Shown piece by piece: positions 13,625 to 13,978 of a stretch of 13,978 bases of DNA; position 1 is the first letter of the stretch, and every line of letters starts with the position of its first letter. The DNA is from JAVBLU01 sp031553225 (GTDB lineage: Bacteria; Bacillota; Clostridia; Christensenellales; UBA1750). Location of the stretch: contig JAVBLU010000060.1 of assembly GCA_031553225.1 (NCBI GenBank), positions 1 to 13,978 of the forward strand, given 5' to 3'. The translations under genes and the position numbers were made by a program. The notes under the pieces were generated by a model, which was not told the DNA's origin, did not search any database, and worked only from the letters and a program-made list of their open reading frames with translations.

Positions 13625-13978
13625 CTATTCCTCCTGTCCTTGCGGCTGCACGCCGCCGCGCAGCAGGCGCTGCGCACGCTCCGGGGCGGTTTTGCTGTCG
13701 CCCCAGGGCAGGTCGCGGTTCTTGTAGTCAAACTTCTGGGTAAAATGGAAGAGGCTCTTTTGCTCCTCTTCGGCCGTTTGGCATACGATGGCGAGCGCTT
13801 GGGCGCACAGCGTGCGCAGGTCCTCGCCGCTGATGCAATCGGCGGCGGTGCGCAAAAGCGCCGCGGCGTGCGGCAGGCAGATGCGGCCGGAGGCGGTGAA
13901 GGCCGCGCGGAAGTCCGGTTCGTTGGCCCACATCATGCAAAGGGTGTACAGATACCGCTCGATGGCCTCGTCGACGCG
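13625..13978 (-). CDS. DUF6062-family protein, 5' partial
   Basis: The minus-strand frame is open to the window edge, so the N terminus is missing; about 117 C-terminal residues are visible. They begin RVDEAIERYLYTLC, run through MWANEPDFRAAF and ICLPHAAALL, and include FDYKNRDLPWGDS near the C terminus. These are recognisable features of DUF6062, a family of unknown function in Clostridia whose N-terminal part usually holds a CxxC pair (not in the window). Conserved C, H and acidic residues in the family suggest metal binding, but that is inference. The ATG at 13936 is internal, not the true start. The last codons contain the ribosome-binding site of the aldolase gene that starts one base after the stop, so the two are co-transcribed. 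Confidence 0.75.
   Translation of the reverse strand, partial: RVDEAIERYLYTLCMMWANEPDFRAAFTASGRICLPHAAALLRTAADCISGEDLRTLCAQALAIVCQTAEEEQKSLFHFTQKFDYKNRDLPWGDSKTAPERAQRLLRGGVQPQGQEE

Noticed and set aside
1..13978. CRISPR array, transposase, tRNA or rRNA
   Set aside because: No regularly spaced repeats, transposase-like proteins, or recognisable tRNA/rRNA sequences were seen on either strand by eye.

Overview
The window is GC-rich and carries a flagellar gene block with Bacillota (Firmicutes) gene order. The run yvyF-like, flgM, flgN, flgK, flgL, DUF6470, fliW, csrA matches the Bacillus/Clostridia late-flagellar arrangement. A FliW/CsrA pair, HelD and a DUF6062 protein also point to a Gram-positive, probably a high-GC member of the Clostridia. 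This placement comes from gene content only; no rRNA is present.

Layout. 1-585: 3' part of a SwrB/YlxL-like (DUF6115-type) protein with a disordered middle and a C-terminal helix-turn-helix. 685-1743: a Gfo/Idh/MocA-type oxidoreductase, the only metabolic gene inside the flagellar block. 1744-2001: a structured intergenic region ending in a promoter. 2002-9835: flgF-like, flgG-like, yvyF-like, flgM, flgN, flgK, flgL, DUF6470, fliW, csrA, all on +, closed by a terminator at 9886-9919. 9973-10236: a small unrecognised gene. 10452-12677: helD with its own sigma-A-type promoter. 12739-13978: a minus-strand pair, a DapA/NanA-family aldolase and a partial DUF6062 gene, convergent with helD. No gap exceeds 300 bases; the largest is 1744-2001.

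How the genes work together. FlgF and FlgG are distal-rod type proteins. FlgK and FlgL form the hook-filament junction and FlgN is their probable chaperone. FlgM is the anti-sigma-28 factor. FliW and CsrA form the partner switch that ties flagellin translation to assembly. Two sigma-28-like promoters with the same 15-nt spacing lie before flgF and before flgM. A strong intrinsic terminator separates flgM from flgN, so flgM can be a short feedback unit inside the operon.

Most notable points: (1) a FlgK-type sequence module appears twice in FlgK and apparently a third time as an insertion in an over-long FlgL; (2) the leader before DUF6470-fliW-csrA has a hairpin with a GGA motif in its loop, a possible pseudoknot and a GGA in the ribosome-binding site, which suggests CsrA autoregulation; (3) the aldolase has Phe where DapA has its substrate-binding Arg, so it is probably not a lysine-pathway enzyme.
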